From Acanthopleura granulata (taxonomy: Eukaryota; Mollusca; Polyplacophora; Chitonida; Chitonidae), in assembly GCA_016165875.1 (NCBI GenBank), contig JABBOT010000002.1, positions 21,838,265-21,902,264 on the forward strand: DNA of 64,000 bases, given 5' to 3'. Shown here one piece after another: positions 15,001-29,100 of the stretch. Position numbers and translations under genes: made by a program. The stretch's first letter is position 1. Every line of letters begins with the position of its first letter. The notes below the pieces were generated by a model. It was not told where the DNA came from, searched no databases, and was given only the letters and a program-made list of their open reading frames with translations.

Positions 15001-17118
15001 TAGTTTTAAGTAAAGGTTGATAGTGAATACGGCGTCCAAATAAAATTGACGGCCATAAAGACCTAAGGGACTAAATGAACTGATGTAATGATTTACCTAG
15101 GAATAGTGAAATAAATGGTTTTACTTGAAAATCCTTTTTTTTTTCACATCAGCTTTCTTACCCTCGTACCACCAACATGTGCTTATATACGTGAATATAG
15201 TGCACTTGAATTTTCGTGAGTGGAATCGATTGTTATCAATATTTGATGCATCTGGGCAGTGACTGTGTCAGCTGCCATTAATTATTGGTATGGTTTTATA
15301 TATCAATTTGTCTTGGCTGAATCAGCAGGTACATATATATTTGTATGTATGTGCCCACAAGCTGTATGGAAATGTTCACCAGGGGTAATTAAACTATGAC
15401 AGATTTACTCTCTGTCTGTATCATTACAAGGTTCTCTGCTTGGCAGGTGTGTCTGGGGTTAGGGTAGCCTGGGGATGTGGTGGGGTGGCCTGGGGTATAG
15501 GGTTCTTGGGGTTGGGAATTTGAGAAAGATAATGCCAGCGTGAAAACAGCTCTGCAACTTGCACTTCCTTTGAAACACCTCTGGTTTATTTGCTGCCATT
15601 AACATTGATGTATTGTGTTGTTGAATCGAAACAAGGCTTACTACATTAGGATGTGAGCTCAATAATTTGCCGGGTATGGAGCCAATCTGATAAACTTGTC
15701 CTGAAACATTTTGTGTACTGTTCATCTACTGAGGTGTATGTGTAGACAGACAAAAATCACTGCCTGCCTTTAAAATTGGCCCTTATGCCTTGTGAACATG
15801 CAGACAGGATGGAGTAATCTAATCACTTTGTCTAGTCTCCTGTATTATTTGTTGGCAGACATTTCATGTCTCAATTTTCTTCTGTAGTGATCCATTAAAT
15901 GTATTATGTTCTGCTTTGAGCTTTTCCTGGGAAGTGCACTCTGTTCTATCACCCATGCCCAGGCATGTGTTCAGTATCCAGACTTCACTTGTCGCAAAAT
16001 GGTTTTTAGTGATTTTCCCAGTGATTTTTTACCCAATATGAAGAATTCGTTAGCATTGTCTTCTGATTTTTACTCTCTTTACCTTGGGAGTATATATACT
16101 GTGAACATTGAACTATAATTAAAGTGGAATCATTCTTCCTGGCCTCTTGAAGTCATTCAGCTCAGTTGTCATTAAAATGTCACTTCAAGTCATTAATTTA
16201 TTTCAGAAGTTACTATACATCCCCCTACCCCCTGGCTATTTTGTTGTCCTGTATTTTGTGTCTTTAGGTATAACACAATTAAATATTTAGTTGTATTTCA
16301 TTATGGATATTATCAGTTTGTGAATTTATCTGTTTAGCTGTTTCCTCTGTGTAATGATTTTGTGTAGTCTGTGCTTATTTTACTGATTTATCCAGAACAT
16401 GCAGGTTGCCATATCAGGAGTATTATATTTGGGTGTTTGAAATTAAGTTGAGCTAAAGATATGCTGCAGAAGAGTGTGGAATGTATGAAGAAGTGTTCCC
16501 CTATCCACTTCCCCTTTCACGTAATCATATTGCCCTCTCTGAGAAGCCTTAAATTATTGATCATGCCTGCCCAATGTTATTTGTGCCCAGCTTCTGGCCA
16601 TGTGAGCTGATTTTTCCCTTGTATTCTTTAAGCTGAGATCTTCCTGCGGGAATTTATACGCACAGACAGAGCAACATAGAGATTTCTTGACTTGGCAGCT
16701 CATGTAATCATTAGTCTGTAATGACCCAACAATCGAGGCGCAGTGCACAGTTTTCGGCTGTCTGTGCTAGCTATCAGAGGCCTACACCATCTGAGCCCAG
16801 CCTAGAAACCGGCAGATGAACATGTTTCAGCCATGGTTATTTCTGTCTCTGTTCTTAAAGCTGTCATGTCTTGAAAATTCATCTGCCCATCGTGTTCAGA
16901 TGCCTTTTTTTTTTTTTTTTTCTGTCTTTCCACACTGAACCTAATGAAATGGATGTTTTGATTTTAGCCAAACACGAAAGTTAAATATGTTTTGGCCAGA
17001 GAACGCGGAACAGAATGGGTTCGCCTCCAATATTTAGACCTAACTTCAAACAAAACCGTTGGCCAAATGTGTCGGCTGGTATTTGGTGTTGACTCTTGTG
17101 TTTTTTTTTCTCCCTCAG
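1..17118. other. No supported exon: probable 5' intron or upstream region of the PDZ-GEF gene
   Basis: I saw no convincing coding exon here on either strand. The first visible PDZ-GEF exon starts with a split codon, so at least its 3' part is intron. The missing cNBD1 piece (the vertebrate segment with CWYILLSGSV) was looked for by eye and not found. The stretch is AT-rich, with scattered TACATGTA words, homopolymers (T run at about 5092-5108, T run at 16905-16921), a TG run near 8220 and a 45 bp duplication at 8259-8348. A GC-richer patch lies at about 13880-14330. Confidence 0.6.
8259..8348. repeat. Two-copy 45 bp tandem duplication
   Basis: Copies 8259-8303 and 8304-8348 have equal length and share AGAGATATACATTG at the same offset. 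They differ at a minority of positions, so the duplication is old. It lies just after a TG dinucleotide run. Confidence 0.75.
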
Positions 17119-17194
17119 TTTTGGCAAACGAACAGCAGGATGTGCCCGCCGGCCCAGCGAGTGCCTTATCCTGGAACCTTCAGAAATGATGGTG
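17119..17194 (+). CDS. RAPGEF2: PDZ-GEF exon 1 of those seen (end of first cNMP-binding-like domain)
   Basis: The exon starts with one base of a split codon, then reads FGKRTAG ... [11 protein letters not shown]. Vertebrate RAPGEF2 has FGKRSAG ... CIVLEPSEMIVV at the same place, just after the core of cNBD1. The acceptor is tttctccctcag and the donor is gtaagt; the exon ends in phase 0. The starting phase requires at least one upstream coding exon. Confidence 0.9.
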
Positions 17195-20100
17195 GTAAGT
17201 GGACTTGACTTTCTCTTATAAATCCAAATCAATGAGCCTTGTATGATTGTCTTAGTTTAGAGGACACAGCCATGTGAAGGATAATCTATTGGGCTAACAT
17301 CTGTATCTCATGTCCCTCGCACATGCTGAGCAAAAATGTGCTCGCACAGCTTAACCCATGGATGACCGGCCACTGGAGTTTTCTGCAACTTGTCTCCTAG
17401 TGTTGGCGTAAGATTTCAGAGTTAAATTCGTAGTGCATGCGTTGGTGTAAATGCTGGCTTATGTTAATTTACTGGATTTTTGATTATGTGACATGTACAT
17501 CCATGTATATCCTGTCTGCTTAGATTGTTCTTACCTGCTGACATGATATCAGCAGATTTATTTCTTTCTTGGAAAGAACTATGCTAATATTTTATTTAAG
17601 TGAGTGGTGTGTAATACCTTCAAGGATGTCGGATCATTGATGGATCATTGAGTGAACTGCCGGTTGTCTAGCTCGCAAGTAGCGAAAGGAGGACCTCTTC
17701 TTAAATACCAAAGGTGGATAAATGAGGAGAGGTTGTATGTATAATGTGTGTGTTACATGCTGCTGGTAGAAAAGCTCCAGTAGCAAATCATATATGTAGG
17801 CAGCACTTAAATCCCATTCTGCCAGTGTGTACATGTGAATGTAACTGAAATCATTAGTCAGTTGTAGCCAGTGCAAGACATGGATGTAGACAATAGAATA
17901 GAAGAGGACTAAATGTCAACATGAAGGATTCAGCGGGGCAGGATTGAAGCCGTCTGTTGTGGGAGGTTGTGGGGGTTTGGTACATCATGCAAAGGAGATT
18001 TTCACTGTGGTGATAGGTGATGAGTAAATGTGTGGTGCGGAGGTGGGTAGAGCTGGCCACATGCGGCAGTTCGCCTGGACAGTCTAGGACCAGTGGACGT
18101 GATCAGATAGTGTACAGCCATTGTCAGGTCACCCATGCCTTCAGCTTGCCACTACCACTTTCTTCTGAACATGTGGTAGGCACCACGTAAGTCCTGTGGG
18201 TGTCTAAAGGGTGCAAAAAACAGGTTTCGACGCCATACGGTCATATTGTTTTGAAATGTCTGACTGTGTGTTTGCAGTTCCTGTCAATGTTGGGAGAGGC
18301 GATGTGTGAATGCACAAGATGCAAACCCACTGCTGATGGATCCTGTCAGAAAAAGTTCAGATTTTAATTTAGCGCCTGAGAAACATTTCTTCAAAACAGT
18401 GCCACTCTCAAAGGTGCTCGCAAGCTTTTTTTCATCTTCAGGAGGATTAGAGTTAAGAAAACATATGGTTTCTGACCATGCTGTTGAACTGGTGGTTGTT
18501 TCCCTGTGGACACAGATTCCGGGCCATGTTGATGCTGGAACTGACAGCCCTGGACCCCCAAGGAACAATGGCTGCCCTCAAATGGAATGCTGCCCAGTTG
18601 GGATTTCTAAATCTCTGTCACAGGTGTCGATATGTGTGTGTTGGGAGATAAACCGACTTTGCAGCTATTCTCGAGGATATCTGAAAGTCTCCTTTTCTTT
18701 CTGCGGATAACAAACAGACCCAGGGTGTGCATGAAGAAACAGGAATTCTTGTCAGAGTGTGACTTCCTGTGCCAGATAGCAACGCTGGACATGGTGTTAG
18801 ACTATCCATGTTTTTTCGATTTCTTCTTCCCCTTTTGATTTTTTGTTTCCACTCGGATTTTCAATTTTTAGAATTGCTTGTTCCATTATTCAAAATCAAT
18901 TTACAAGATGTACATTTAGCACATAGCCAGTGAAACACTTATTGGGATTTGGGTGCAGCTTTCCAGACCATCACTACATTTATATGGTAAGTTTACATGT
19001 ATGAAGTATTGAAAAACAACAGTAATTATGTGTCTCTTTTGAAGTTAAAAACACTGTTACATACATGGCTTTGAAGTGCTTTATCTCTTTTACTATTATC
19101 ATTCTTGTTAGGAAGCTAGAGATACTCTCTGTAAAATTCCTGTGAACATAAATTTTATTAACACGACATTTGCCATTTTGATCTTTGTGGTCATACATGA
19201 AAGGGTTGTCATTATTACCTTCAAACACACACTAGAATAAACTTAATTTAGCCTACTGTAGATCTTATACACCATCAGTGTAAAAGATGAGCAGTGGAGA
19301 GGTTCAGTGTTAATGTGGTCTAACCTTATAACCAGTTAGTTAAGTGGCCTTGTACAATAACTTACAATCTGCTTCATTCTTGACTTGATTGATATCTGTA
19401 AACTGCCTCAGGCTCCCCACACAACCTGTGGCTATTTTCTCCTGTGAAGAGAGTGCTCGAGTTTAAAAATCATTGACCTGGATAAACAACTGAGCTCAGC
19501 ACAACCAAGGAAATTTTCCTTCCACATTTTTTTAAATGTTCCTTCACTGCTTAGTTTTCTCAAAGGTGATTGTTTACTTTCATACCTGTCTAATTTACAT
19601 GGGCAAATCAGAGCCTGTTAGCATTTAAGTGTGTTTCAGTGCTAATGAAAGTCTCTGATCAGCCAGGCAAGAGACTGTGGAAAATCCATACAGCATAAAT
19701 TGGCTACACTTTTGTTTGATCTAAACTACTTGCCATGGTTGTTAGACCGTGACAGACTACAATCATGAAGTGCACATATTGCCCATATTCCTTTCTGCCC
19801 ATGGTCACGTTTTCTGGCAAATGAGCATAAGTAATTACAGAACTATTTTAATTAATTCTACCTTCAGCAATATTTTATCATCCCCTTTTATGTTTCAAAA
19901 TTTTTGTTCACATTATTTTCTGCCAAGTTGAACATGTTACCTTTTTAACCCTGCTGGTTGAAGCTTTGAAAGACACATGCACCTGTAAAGTATCTCAACT
20001 ACATAAATTATAACCCAGTAGCTGGCCCCTTGGGACTGTGGATCGCCTGATGACAGGTGCTAATCTTTGTTCTCTTATGGACATGTCTTATTTCCTGTAA

Positions 20101-23100
20101 TGAGGGTTCATGCTGTGACGTTTAAACAATTCCCCGCATTCCCTTCTGCCAACCCAACCCTATATATGTGTGATGTGCTTTATTCACATTAAATAGTTTG
20201 CTTACAGATGGCTTGTTGTTTTTTGTGGTGTAAGATAAGCATTATTTTTTTTTCTTTATAGTTTGCCTGTATTACATGTGGTGGTACCTATTAGTCTCTC
20301 TGTCTGTTGTCCTATTTATGATACTTCAGTCTGAAAGAGTAGCAGTGGTAAGAGTTACAGACACACTGTAACCCAGGGTGATGTATTAGAATTGTTTGGC
20401 ACCACCAGAAGTAATATATCCTTTTGTCATATACTGTAGGAATATATATAGGTATATTTCCTGTGGTAAATAGTAAACCCTGGCTTGAACACACTATAAA
20501 TATAGTACTTAGTTTGATTTATTAGTAATGTTTGGTAGCACTATCCATCAAGTCTTTAAGTGTAAAGCTAGAGGTGTATTGTCTGTAGAGGAGGTGTGAT
20601 GATTGAAAACCAGGTAATCAGTTCACTCTGTCACTGGGTTTACACCTGCCTCGAAGGGCTCTTCTAATCTTAACCCATGATTCATATCATCTCATCTTGA
20701 ACATATATGTCCCAGTTCAAGGCCAAAAGATTCTCCTAATAACTAATTTATGTTGGATTAATTAAATAATTCTCAGTTGTTAATGGAGTTCATTGAAAGA
20801 CAGATCTGAGCTTTGTGTTAAGTATTCTTGGTCAGGTGTAAATCAATTAAGATAGATCCCCCTTCTGCCCCCCCCCCCCACAAATTCCATTCAGAAACAG
20901 AGGAATATAGACATCCAGAGAACTGTACTTCATAAATGGTACTTACTCATTAAACTAAATACATGGGATAATAGAACTATTCAGTTGCATGTATGCCAGA
21001 GTGAAATATGCGTGCATATTTGCAAGTGTCATTTTAGTATGGCCTGTAGCTCTATTTACTTTTTCTTTCTTTTCGCTTATTCTGTTTTTGCAGTTCCCCA
21101 GTGATTTGTTGAGGTTATGTTTTTGATAAACTCAGTAAATATGAATACACATGTACCTATATACACGTCTTTCATGTGGTCAGTGGACAATTGCCTTTTT
21201 ATGGCTGGTGTCTTAAGGTCATCATCCAGACATGAGAGCCATTATGTGGACAGTAATTCAATGCACTCTGGCTCATGAATATACAGCCCTGTACTGTATT
21301 TTAAGGTTGGCCTGTCATGGCTAAATAGTATACCATTAAAATCTCTGAAAGGTTCATCAAACATGAGTGGCCTTTGCGAAGTTTGGGTACTTCAGCATGC
21401 AGGAAAGTAGTTTGTAGGAAACTGTGTGTGTTTTCCACTCTACTTGGCTGTCGGTCACTGCTGTTTCCAAGGGTTCAGATTCCATCAGAGTGTTGGAACT
21501 GCTGAATGATTCTGTCCGAGACAATGTTATAAAAAAGCCCTGATTGGTTATTATTGATCACTGACAGGCTACAGAGATTCTCCTGGCTGCCTGTGTTAGG
21601 TAGAGTTTAGCCTGTGTTGGATAACTGTCGTAGGCTATGTTCTTGAATCATTCACACTGGGAACTCTACTGAGAAATTTATGTTGTGGTTTGAATATTGG
21701 GGAGAATCCGCTATGAAAAAGGAGAGAAGGAAATGAAGTCAGCATCTGGCTGAGTAGAATACAGCCTCCCGTGACCTCTATCTTCCTGTTCTTGGTATAT
21801 CACTGGACCAACCCTGATCAACTCATAATTGAGGCTTGGCTACATTGAACTGGATGTTACAGAAATACAGATGAAAATGAACAGGGATAAGATACGGCAA
21901 CAGAAGAGGATAATTATGAACATGTCAAATTCCAGTGTCGTTCTCTGACCAACAGAAAAGCCGTGGAATAACCCGGAGCTGAGTGAAGAGGTGACCCGAC
22001 TTAGCTGCCTTGTGTTTGGTGGTAATAACCGTACTGGGAAGTGATATTGAGTTATTGGGTATTTGCCTGTTTGTCTAACAGCGCTCTGTGGTGGAGTTCA
22101 TAGTGTTACGCCAGGGAGATTGATTTGTGGATTTTATTCTACCTGTTTTCAGATTGATTATCCTGATGTCCATGTGATGAAATCAGGAGTGCGCCATCCC
22201 AATGCGGCCACAATGGACCGGTTGATCATGCTGGAGCAGGAGGACACCAACATGCGAGTTCGCAGGATGCACTCTGATGGCTGCGCTGATCAACTACAGG
22301 TATGTACAACATGCACACCACCACGGCCACCTGCTCAGATCCACTCCTCCTAACCCACAACATACCTTCATAAATAGATCCACCTTCATATTTTATATTC
22401 ATATTCATATTTTTATATATTGACATCTGCCTTCTAACTTCGAGAATTTGGAGACTTCAGTATGATATATTTGTGTGAAAGACTGGACTTTTGTCAGTAT
22501 ATAAACAGAATTTAAGGGACAGTTTCTGTATCTCTGTTTTCCTTAATCAGGTGAATTTTGTTATTATTTATTGTAACAGGTTCATAGTTCATTGCACATA
22601 TATATGGCATTGAAATCTCAATTAAGAAATAAACCAGTGAACTTCTTCTTGACAAAAAAGGGGGTTTACGGTTTACATGGTTTAAGAATTACATGTGTTG
22701 AAGGGATAGCGTTTTATAAGTACATGCACCAGTGTTTGTATGTCTGAACTGTTAACTGTGTCCTGATTCTGCAGACACTTAGGGTTTGAGGGCAGGATAA
22801 TGATTTGGCAAATGTACAAGTGTTACAGGTCATCTGAGTACTACAGCCTTACTGTGTCACTTGTTTCCCTAGAAATGCCTGTCTTCAGACATGCTATCTG
22901 TGACTTCAGAAAATATGGAGCCAAGATTTCTACAAACCTCTTGACAAATCTGACTCAGCTTTAAAGAAATTTTTATGGAACAGTGGAAAACATGACAAAC
23001 ATGATGATCATGTATATACATGTAATATTCTCAGTTTTATTTTTGCTACACCCATACGTACAAGCCTTGATCTTAAACTAAAAGTTAAATAATTTAGTGG

Positions 23101-26100
23101 TTAAAATTTTACATAACATCTTTGGAAGAAAATTTCTCAAGAGAGGAGATACATACATGCATTAAGCAGTTGAGTTTTACTGTTATAGGTACATATGTTA
23201 ACTGGGCTGTATCGTTGAACAACTTATTTTTTGGATTGAAATTTTCATTTGAATTTTTTCATTTCCAGTACCCACAGGATGTAGCAGGGATGTTCCCCAG
23301 AGACCCATTTTTACGAAACGAACAATATTTGAAACGTAGTTCTCGAGCCAGTGACACTTCCAGTGCTTATTCTGGTTCTGACATGATGCAGTCGTCAATA
23401 GATGACCAAGATAATGGTGACATAGATCTGAGTGGCTTGATGGAGAGTGTGGTGGACTCAGATGAGGAAGAAGGCTATGCAGAGTCCACAGAGGTCAGTT
23501 CCTTTGTCATGTATCTGGATGACAGACAGGACAAGCATGTTAATACATGTCATACTTGTCTACACATGTCTGAGTGTACACGAAGTTTTGATGTACCTGC
23601 AGGTTGTGTTTCAGAAAAACAAAATTCATGTACGGTATTTCACGTAAAGTTTGGTTGGGTAAAAATGCCCTTGTGGAAGCACTCGAAGGCCTTAAAATGA
23701 CACTTTTGATGCCAACACGTATGTTTTTCTGAAAAGAAATTAATCAACTCTTTATGGTGGATGAAATCTGTCATATGAGTCACTTGAAAAAAAAATAAAC
23801 TTAAGGTGAAATACAGAATTCTTAAAAGCGTAGATGTAATGGTTGAAACGTTAAAAACTAACGGGTGGAGTCTGTTTGACTAGCCTTGCTGTTATACCTT
23901 AAATGCAATCTCTTACACGATGAATGTTACCTCCACTTGCCCTGTATTGAACGATGTCCCATATCAAGCTTCAAAGTGATTAAACTGATAGAAAGATGCT
24001 GGAAATCTAAAATCTATTTATTGTTTGGGCAGAGTCAATAGGAAAGGCTGCTCATTTCCTTTGAGTGACACAGCCCATCTCTGCTATATTGACATCAGGT
24101 GGTAAGATAAACAGTATCATGGGACATAAGTACTCCCAGTCAATAACAGTCGCCTGATCTCAGTCAGCACAGATATCACAACTTAATTGATTAGATGTTT
24201 AGCGGCAGACCTTAGTCCTGTTACATGTGATCGCTGAAATTACTATCCTTCCTGAGCCGTCCAGTAGATAAAATGAAGTCTTTGATTCTAGGAATGTTCT
24301 GATATTAAAACATAAGCACAGTTAAATTAATAAATTTCACGTCATAAACATGTTGTAGAAGTCTTTGTAAATGTATATACAGGCTGTCAGCAACCCACTG
24401 TTCGTGATACTAGACCCATTATATGGTAACTGAGTCTGAATGTCTGTCTCTAACATCCTGTGTGCGGAAGAGCTCTGTCCACCCCCTTGTGAATCATGGC
24501 CTGTGGTAATACTAGAATGACACAAAATAATTTACCAAAGATGAGGAAGTGTGCCTGTATTCTGTACTTTGAACTTCCCAATTTTATACAATTAAACAAA
24601 ACTCCGTTGAAGCTAGCCACATTTGTTAAAACACAGGCATTTGAATCATCAGTATCTTTGCCATTTTAATTCAAAGTACTAATCTACATTTTGTCTTCAG
24701 ATTTGAAAAAAAAATCTGATGTTATTGTTATCAAAGGGTATTAGTATTTCAGCACAGTATGTAGTTATGTTCTGTTTTACTATTATTTGATAATCATGAT
24801 GGTATTACTTACTATTCCTATGCAGCTATGGTTTCCTTCCCCCAAAATAATGACCACATCACATAAGTGAAAATTTCCTAAGTGTAACACTAAACAGTAA
24901 TTGACCCTTAAATTACAACTAAATGTGCATAACCCTACCCGTTTATATTTTCTGATAGAAGATTGTTCGTTTGAACATAGTGTGAACGTACCTCAATACA
25001 TTTCATTCATGTAACACAGTCACTGAGCTGAGATTCTCAATGTCATTAAGAGACCTTGAAGCTTTTGTAGCCTGCATAATAATGTATGTTGATGTCAGCA
25101 AAGCTATCTGCACACTGAGGTTTAATTGCAGGCATATCTCATTTAGTTGTATATACACAGATCTTAAGAAGACAGCAAACAACAAACCCAGTGAATTAAC
25201 AAAAAGATATTAAATATTTATGGTAAAGTATAGGTGGGGAAAATGCATGTGTTCAGAATGTAAATATAGTATCTGGAAAAAAACCCACATAATACCAAAG
25301 TTCTTGAAACTTTAAAAGTAGTAGAAAAGTAATTAGTTGTGTGTAACACTAGTAGTACTATATGCATAAACTGACACACCCCATTGTAATGGGCGCAAAG
25401 CGATGATCATATAGATAGGGGTTGTGACAGGAGGTAATTAATGCAGGCTGGCTGCATTTTCGTGTCTACAGTGCATGATTGTTGTCTTGTTTACTTCCTA
25501 TTGTCATTAACATGATAATGAGGTGAGAAAATCTGGCATCTGTTTCTCAGTGTGTATATATGGCTTGATGTAGTTCATCCTGAAGGTTAGTCAAGATTTG
25601 TGTGCAGCTTACCCTGGCCTGGCCTTGTAATAACTCAGCTTTACCAGACGTACACTATTCTATGCATATTTATTTATTTATTTATTTATTTGATTGGTAT
25701 TTTACGCCATAGTCAAGAATATATCCTATGCATGAGTTATGATAGACAGTTATGGTTAACTCCCATAACTATTTTGTTTTCATCAGTAAAAAAAAAAAGT
25801 TATTGTTGCAGAGCTTGATGCACATGTGGGTTATCGTCTGTTGGTTTGTGTGTTGCAGTCTGTGCGTGACGGAGTCAGAGAATGTTTGGAGAAAGATGCA
25901 GCAGAGCGTACTGAAGATGATATTGAGATACTGCTGGAGTTTATGCAGCATTTTCCTGTAAGTACAGCTAAAGGTCCCACTTTGCTGATACGTTGAATAT
26001 TTTGGAGTCAGCCTATTAATGACACTTATGAGTCATTTGTATATCTAGGGTTAAATTTAATCGCTAATGATGCAATCAAACTCTTGGGAGCATAAGATCA

Positions 26101-29100
26101 AAATTTTGGAACAAATAAATAAAATTTGTTCTTTGAAAGCCAAGCATAGTTTCAGTGTCTTAGAAAGTACTGTGTAACATAGCTTGGTTATTTATTATTT
26201 AGCTATGATTATTTCGTGTATTTTTTTGCGTGTGTTCTGTTGACGGTATTTGTACATGTTGTCAGGCATTTGCTAACATGACACTGGCCACGAGGCGTGC
26301 CCTCTGTGCGGTGATGGTATACGCAGTCGTGGAGAAGGAGGGGACCATCGTGATGAATGACGGGGAGGAGCTGGACTCATGGTCCGTCATTCTCAACGGT
26401 GTCGTGCAAATCACACGGCCAGACTCTTCCATAGAACAGCTACACATGGGCGACAGGTGAGGCCTTTGTCTCTTCACACAGTGTTAAAGTAAGATACCTG
26501 AAGACATTAGTCAGTCTTAGGCTGTCCTTTTCTCAGGGTTTGCTCACACCTTTAGAAATATTAATAGGAGAATTGTAGTAGATTAGGTGTTAATATACAA
26601 ATGGTTTGCTCTGAAATAAAGTAAAATACCTTATGTTCTTAAATAGGAAAACATGGCATTGTTTTTATTAAGTAGTGAAAATGTTCATTTGCAAGACCGA
26701 AAAATTGATAAATTTTGAATAAATCGTATTTCAAATTGGCTTCATAGAATTGAATCTAGATGTTGGGAAAAGCAAACAGTATTTTGACATCACAATATTG
26801 TCTTGAAGCATTTACCAATTTGACAAAACCATCATACTTAAGAACTTTTCACTTATTTCTTTTTATGGGTAGAAGAAAACAGGGTGACAACAGTAAACCA
26901 GTGTAAACTGATGAACAAAGGCATCATTAAGGTCAAAGCTTTCAGAGTATTAGATCACGCAGTTCTTGCAGCTCTGGAACTTCCTGTACATTAATATGAA
27001 GCTGTGGTAAATTCCTTCTCTTCCCCCTGATGAGCTGCCATTGTTCCTTAACCTGTCCACCCACTCTTCCTTGTGTCTTAGGTGCCCCCTGAAGGGATAT
27101 CCAGATCCACATTATCAGCTCATATTGGCATCATCAGCTTTAAGTACCTGGGAAGTGGCTGCATTGTTTTTGGCCACCTCTCATTGTCAGCCATGACACC
27201 AAGCCTTTTAACACAGTGTGGTTCCTGTAGATTTGTGCCTTGATCCAGTCTGGGACTGACCAGGGGGGTCTATTGACTGGTCACAAATAGGGGGGCCTTG
27301 CTGATTACTGTCCATACAGACCACAGCCTTGTCCATGGTATCAGTGACCTGTAATCCACTCAGGTGGTCAGCTTGGGTAAAGGATTAGTCAAAAACCAAG
27401 TGTGACCTAATATGTAATAGACTACATGTACATTGGTGGTGCCAGGTCAGTTAATGTGTGGCACTGGGAGTGTTCATATGGATTCTAATGTACAGGTCTT
27501 AGAGCTAGATAATCCCATGGAGATTTGCCAAAACATCTGAGTTTAACAGATCATGAGATGTTTGTTAGTCTAATTTAATTATCCTGACATTTTACAAACA
27601 GCCAGAGTTATATCCTGTAATTGTTCCTTAACTCCAGACTTGGCTGTTATTGCAAATGTTATAGGACTGGATTTAAGGAGCGCCATATATCACCTGTGGA
27701 TTTTCATTTTATATCACCTGTGGATTTACATTTTATGAGGCCGAGTTTGCGGATGAGATATTCGTCAGAAAACTGATGCAGATCACACCCATCTACAAGT
27801 GACTTGAGGGCTCACCTCTGTAGTGTGGGCCCCTCACACGCGCAGTTCATCATGGTGGGAAACTTCTCTCCGTTCAGTATCCACGGTGGTACATGTTCTG
27901 TTTTACCTCTACTTTTACCCAGTTTTGGTATCACCCCTACCATGGAGAAGCTGTATCACAGGGGTGTCATGAGGACGATGGTGGATGACTGTCAGTTTGT
28001 CTGCATCGCTCAGTCAGACTACTACCGCATACTTCATCAGGTGAGACTTGTATCCACTTGGTTCTAGCATTTCCATGCAACCACATTAAACAGGCTTCTC
28101 TTACAAAGCAGCATCTAATGGGAATGATGTCCAGTGTTAAGCTATTTGGTTTTATTTTGTGTTTTCTTCACGATGATGTCCATGCATAGTCTGACTAGAA
28201 AACAAAACATAAACATTTTGGGCCATTTCAGTACATGTAATTACCTTGAAGTACAGTGTTAATAATTTATGATGCTTGTGTGATGGTATTGTGTCATTTT
28301 TTCGTCACGTTATGGCTGTTGTCGGTATTTAGGTGTTTTAAGTTGTTATTTTTGTGGTAGTTTTACCAGATCTTCTTCAAACGTACAAGTACAGTGCTGG
28401 CAGACTCACATATAAACCATGGCCTGCTTTCTGATTGAGCTGCATTTTTAGAATTGTGTGCTGAGAAAGATTATCACAAAAAATGTGGCAAGTCCCAGAA
28501 TTTCAAGGGAAAAATGTTTCATGCTGTCAAAGTTCATTCATCTAGTTGACATTTGGCAAGTGGAAAGCACTTCACAGCAGCATAGAGGACATTAAAAATA
28601 TAGCCTTCCTTGTTCAAGGTGAAGTTTTAATTTGAAAATGACACGACAGGATTTTCTGCAGGCACGGCATACCGACACGAGTATAAATATGATTGAGAAT
28701 GTATTGATTCATAAATGTTCAATGAATTTTTTTCATGGAATTATTTTGTGAAAAGACTGTGTTGATGTTGAATAAACATCTGTATTCGTGCTGTACAAAT
28801 GGATTAATTTTACTCTCTATGAACTAACGTGAAATGGAGAATGTTTCACGTACACAGTTAATTCAGGTCAGAAGGTTGGTCATTCAGGATTCCCATGTGT
28901 CCCTAATTAATTAGTGATGAGTAATTACCTGTGTGGTTACATACATGCTAATATCTTAAGTGCTTTACTTCTATTCACTGTCTCCAAATTAAGTGGAAAG
29001 CCTGGCCAAATATGCCATTTGACATGATTCAGTGTTTGATGTATGGACTGCTCTTTTAATTGGCACAGGTATGTTTTTAGGCCTGTGTCAATTTGCAAAC

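Larger units (their letters stand above)
22300..25858 (+). other. RAPGEF2: Two PDZ-GEF introns flanking exon 23269-23493
   Basis: Introns 22300-23268 and 23494-25858. The second holds a short SINE-tail fragment at 25668-25726. No other feature is seen. Confidence 0.8.
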
